A stretch of DNA of 64,000 nt, from positions 3,856,001-3,920,000 of the forward strand of contig NZ_CP109487.1 in assembly GCF_036227605.1 (NCBI RefSeq), given 5' to 3'. Below are positions 62,514-64,000 of this stretch, one piece after another. This DNA comes from Streptomyces sp. NBC_01439 (lineage in GTDB: Bacteria; Actinomycetota; Actinomycetes; Streptomycetales; Streptomycetaceae). Every line of letters begins with the position of its first letter. Position 1 is the first letter of the stretch. A program made the translations under genes and the position numbers. The notes under the pieces are model-generated. The model was given only the letters and a program-made list of their open reading frames with translations. It was not told where the DNA came from and searched no databases.

Positions 62514-63752
62514 TCAGGCGGCCGAGCCGGCCTTCCACTCCGCCCAGCCCATGTTCCAGCCGTTGAGGCCGTTCTCGGGCTTGATGGTCTTGTCCGGGGA
62601 GTTGATCACCTCGACCACGTCGCCGATGAGCGAGTTGTCGTAGAACCAGGCGGCGGGCTGGTTCGGGTCACCCGCGCCCTTGACGTCGTTGAGGCCGACG
62701 CAGCCGTGGCTGGTGTTCGCGCTGCCGAAGACCGAGTCGGCTCCCCAGTAGTTGCCGTGGAGGAAGGTGCCGGACTGGGACAGGCGCATGGCGTGCGGGA
62801 CGTCCTTGATGTCGTACTCGCCCTTGCCCTCGCTGTCCTTGAAGCCGACGGTGGAGCCGTCCATCCGGGTCTCCTTGAACTTCTCGGAGATCACCATCTG
62901 ACCGTTGTAGGTCGGGTTGTCCGGGGAGCCAGCCGAGATCGGGATGGTCTTGATGACCGCGCCGTCCCGGGTGACCGTCATCTTCTTGGTCTTCACGTCG
63001 ACCTGGGAGGTCTGGCTGCGACCGATCTTGAAGGTGACGGTCTTGTTCTGGACGCCCTGGACGCCGGGAGCGCCCTGGACGCCTTCCAGCGCCAGCTTCA
63101 TGGTGACGGTGGAGTTCGCCTGCCAGTACTTCTCCGGGCGGAAGTCCAGGCGCTGCGCGCTGAACCAGTGGCCGACGACTTCCTGGCCGCTGCTGGAGCT
63201 GACCGAGATCGCCGCCTGGACGGCCTTCTTGTCCTGGATCGGCTTGTTGAAGGTGATCGAGACCGGCATGCCCACGCCGACCGTCTGGCCGTCGTCCGGG
63301 ATGAACGAGCCGACGAAGCTGTTCTCCGGGGAGATGGTGGTGAAGGAGGCGTTCTCGTGGGCCTCGCGGCCGTCCGCGTCCTTGGCGGTCGCCGCCAGGG
63401 CGTACTTGGTGGAGCGCTTCAGCGCGGCGTCGGGCTTCCAGCTCTTGCCGTCGGCCGCGATCTTGCCGGCCACGGCCGTGCCCTCGCTGGTCTTCAGCTC
63501 GACCAGGGTGAGGGTGCCGTCGGCGACGGCCACGTTGGCCGCGTCGTTGAGGCCGACGTTCGTGGCCCCGTCCTTCGGCGTGATGGTTATCTTGGCCTTG
63601 GAGGTGTCCTTGGCGGCCGCCGCGTCGACATCCGCGGCCTTGCTCGCCTCGGAGCCCTTCGGCTTCGCGTCGTCTCCGCCGCCGCACGCCGTGAGCATCA
63701 GTACCCCACCGAGCACGGCGGATATGGCCACCAGGGACCTGTTCCGCCGCAT
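62514..63752 (-). CDS. L,D-transpeptidase lipoprotein with Ig-like domains
   Basis: A 412-residue lipoprotein (signal with LMLTACGGG, Cys23) that cross-links peptidoglycan by 3-3 bonds. Two Ig-like domains (~55-255, including VGVGMPVSITFNKPI and ALEGVQGAPGVQ) precede the YkuD catalytic domain (~258-385) with the active-site motif HGNYWGADSVFG...SHGCVGL (Cys of SHGC). The mycobacterial LdtMt2 type has the same layout. GTGAGGAC lies before the ATG at 63752; an ATG at 63779 is possible. Full length. Confidence 0.93.
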   Translation of the reverse strand: MRRNRSLVAISAVLGGVLMLTACGGGDDAKPKGSEASKAADVDAAAAKDTSKAKITITPKDGATNVGLNDAANVAVADGTLTLVELKTSEGTAVAGKIAADGKSWKPDAALKRSTKYALAATAKDADGREAHENASFTTISPENSFVGSFIPDDGQTVGVGMPVSITFNKPIQDKKAVQAAISVSSSSGQEVVGHWFSAQRLDFRPEKYWQANSTVTMKLALEGVQGAPGVQGVQNKTVTFKIGRSQTSQVDVKTKKMTVTRDGAVIKTIPISAGSPDNPTYNGQMVISEKFKETRMDGSTVGFKDSEGKGEYDIKDVPHAMRLSQSGTFLHGNYWGADSVFGSANTSHGCVGLNDVKGAGDPNQPAAWFYDNSLIGDVVEVINSPDKTIKPENGLNGWNMGWAEWKAGSAA

Positions 63753-63913
63753 ACTGTCCGTCCTCACACGCCACTCCATCGTTGCCGGATCCCCCGGAGG
63801 CTGGCCGTCCCCGGGGTGGGCCGGGCAGGGGGTGCACCCCCTGCCTGGTCATGACAACGCGTTAACGGCGCCGGCCGGTTCCACATTCCGTTGGGATGTG
63901 GTCCACCACACGG

Positions 63914-64000
63914 TCAGGCGTTGTCGGGTTCCTCGTCGAAGTCCCCATCTTCCTCGTCCAGGTCCCACTCCATGGACTCGGGGTCGTATTCGACGGGCTC
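63914..64000 (-). CDS. C-terminal end of an acidic protein (gene continues past window)
   Basis: The last 28 codons visible, reading from the window edge: PVEYDPESMEWDLDEEDG, then DFDEEPDNA and stop TGA at 63914-63916. Strongly acidic with normal codon bias. Too short to assign a family. It lies upstream of the transpeptidase on the same strand with a 160-bp gap. Confidence 0.5.
   Translation of the reverse strand, partial: EPVEYDPESMEWDLDEEDGDFDEEPDNA

Overview
The window is chromosomal DNA of a Streptomyces or a close relative. Evidence for this: very high GC with G/C at most third codon positions, frequent GTG starts (one probable TTG start), mycothiol chemistry (mca), an F420-type nitroreductase-fold enzyme, a streptogrisin-like secreted protease, WhiJ/Scr1-type regulators, and a core-like order of housekeeping genes (pckG, mca, greA, ilvA, metB, msrA). 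I saw no rRNA, tRNA or CRISPR array.

Layout. 1-8 kb: the end of a secreted M14 carboxypeptidase; a D-amino-acid module (RidA and IclR on one strand, a D-serine-dehydratase-like enzyme and a D-aminoacylase on the other); a YdcF-family membrane protein; a streptogrisin-type protease with a chitin-binding tail. 8-12.6 kb: small regulators, acetyltransferase, a macrodomain protein, then about 1.1 kb without a credible gene made of diverged inverted repeats. 12.8-15.5 kb: AlaA-type aminotransferase, an SCO4983-like protein, an RDD membrane protein. 16-20.6 kb: a tightly overlapping four-gene operon (anchored substrate-binding-like protein, TelA/YaaN, substrate-binding plus VWA lipoprotein, XpaC-like membrane protein). 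20.7-25 kb: pckG, hemolysin-III protein, a protealysin-type M4 protease with its emfourin inhibitor. 25-31.9 kb: a four-gene surface-glycan operon (GT2, GT39, GT2-GtrA, copper-radical oxidase with an Excalibur tail).

32-39.7 kb is the most unusual part. A DUF255/YyaL thioredoxin-domain gene appears twice in the same orientation: full length at 32082-34145, and cut off after residue 269 at 38911-39720. Both copies share the 11-bp core CCGCACTTCGA at the break (33343-33353 and 38927-38937). The roughly 5.58 kb between the cores carries a large serine recombinase next to the right core, an Scr1-type HTH/DUF6879 regulatory cassette, two small proteins, about 0.8 kb of non-coding DNA, and a replacement 5' part of the target gene. 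I read it as an integrated element that splits its target gene in mid-ORF and rebuilds it with its own 265-codon 5' segment, placing the restored gene behind the element's promoter. A repeated GATTGC-N4-GATTGC motif lies upstream of both element operons.

39.8-45 kb: a VapBC pair with a perfect inverted-repeat operator, a DUF4344 lipoprotein, a 1085-residue STAND ATPase with TPRs. 45-54 kb: mca and a small membrane partner, DUF4307 protein, greA, a DrrAB-type ABC exporter, ilvA, MarR, a sigma-like protein with a small membrane partner, metB. 53.7-64 kb: two paralogous membrane-anchored proteins flanking an M48 protease, msrA, a DUF3885-like protein, a zinc alcohol dehydrogenase divergent from an XRE regulator, a double-GNAT protein, an L,D-transpeptidase lipoprotein, and the acidic end of a protein running off the window. 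Strong hairpins separate many units, and several genes start 6-7 nt after a -10-like hexamer, suggesting leaderless transcripts.
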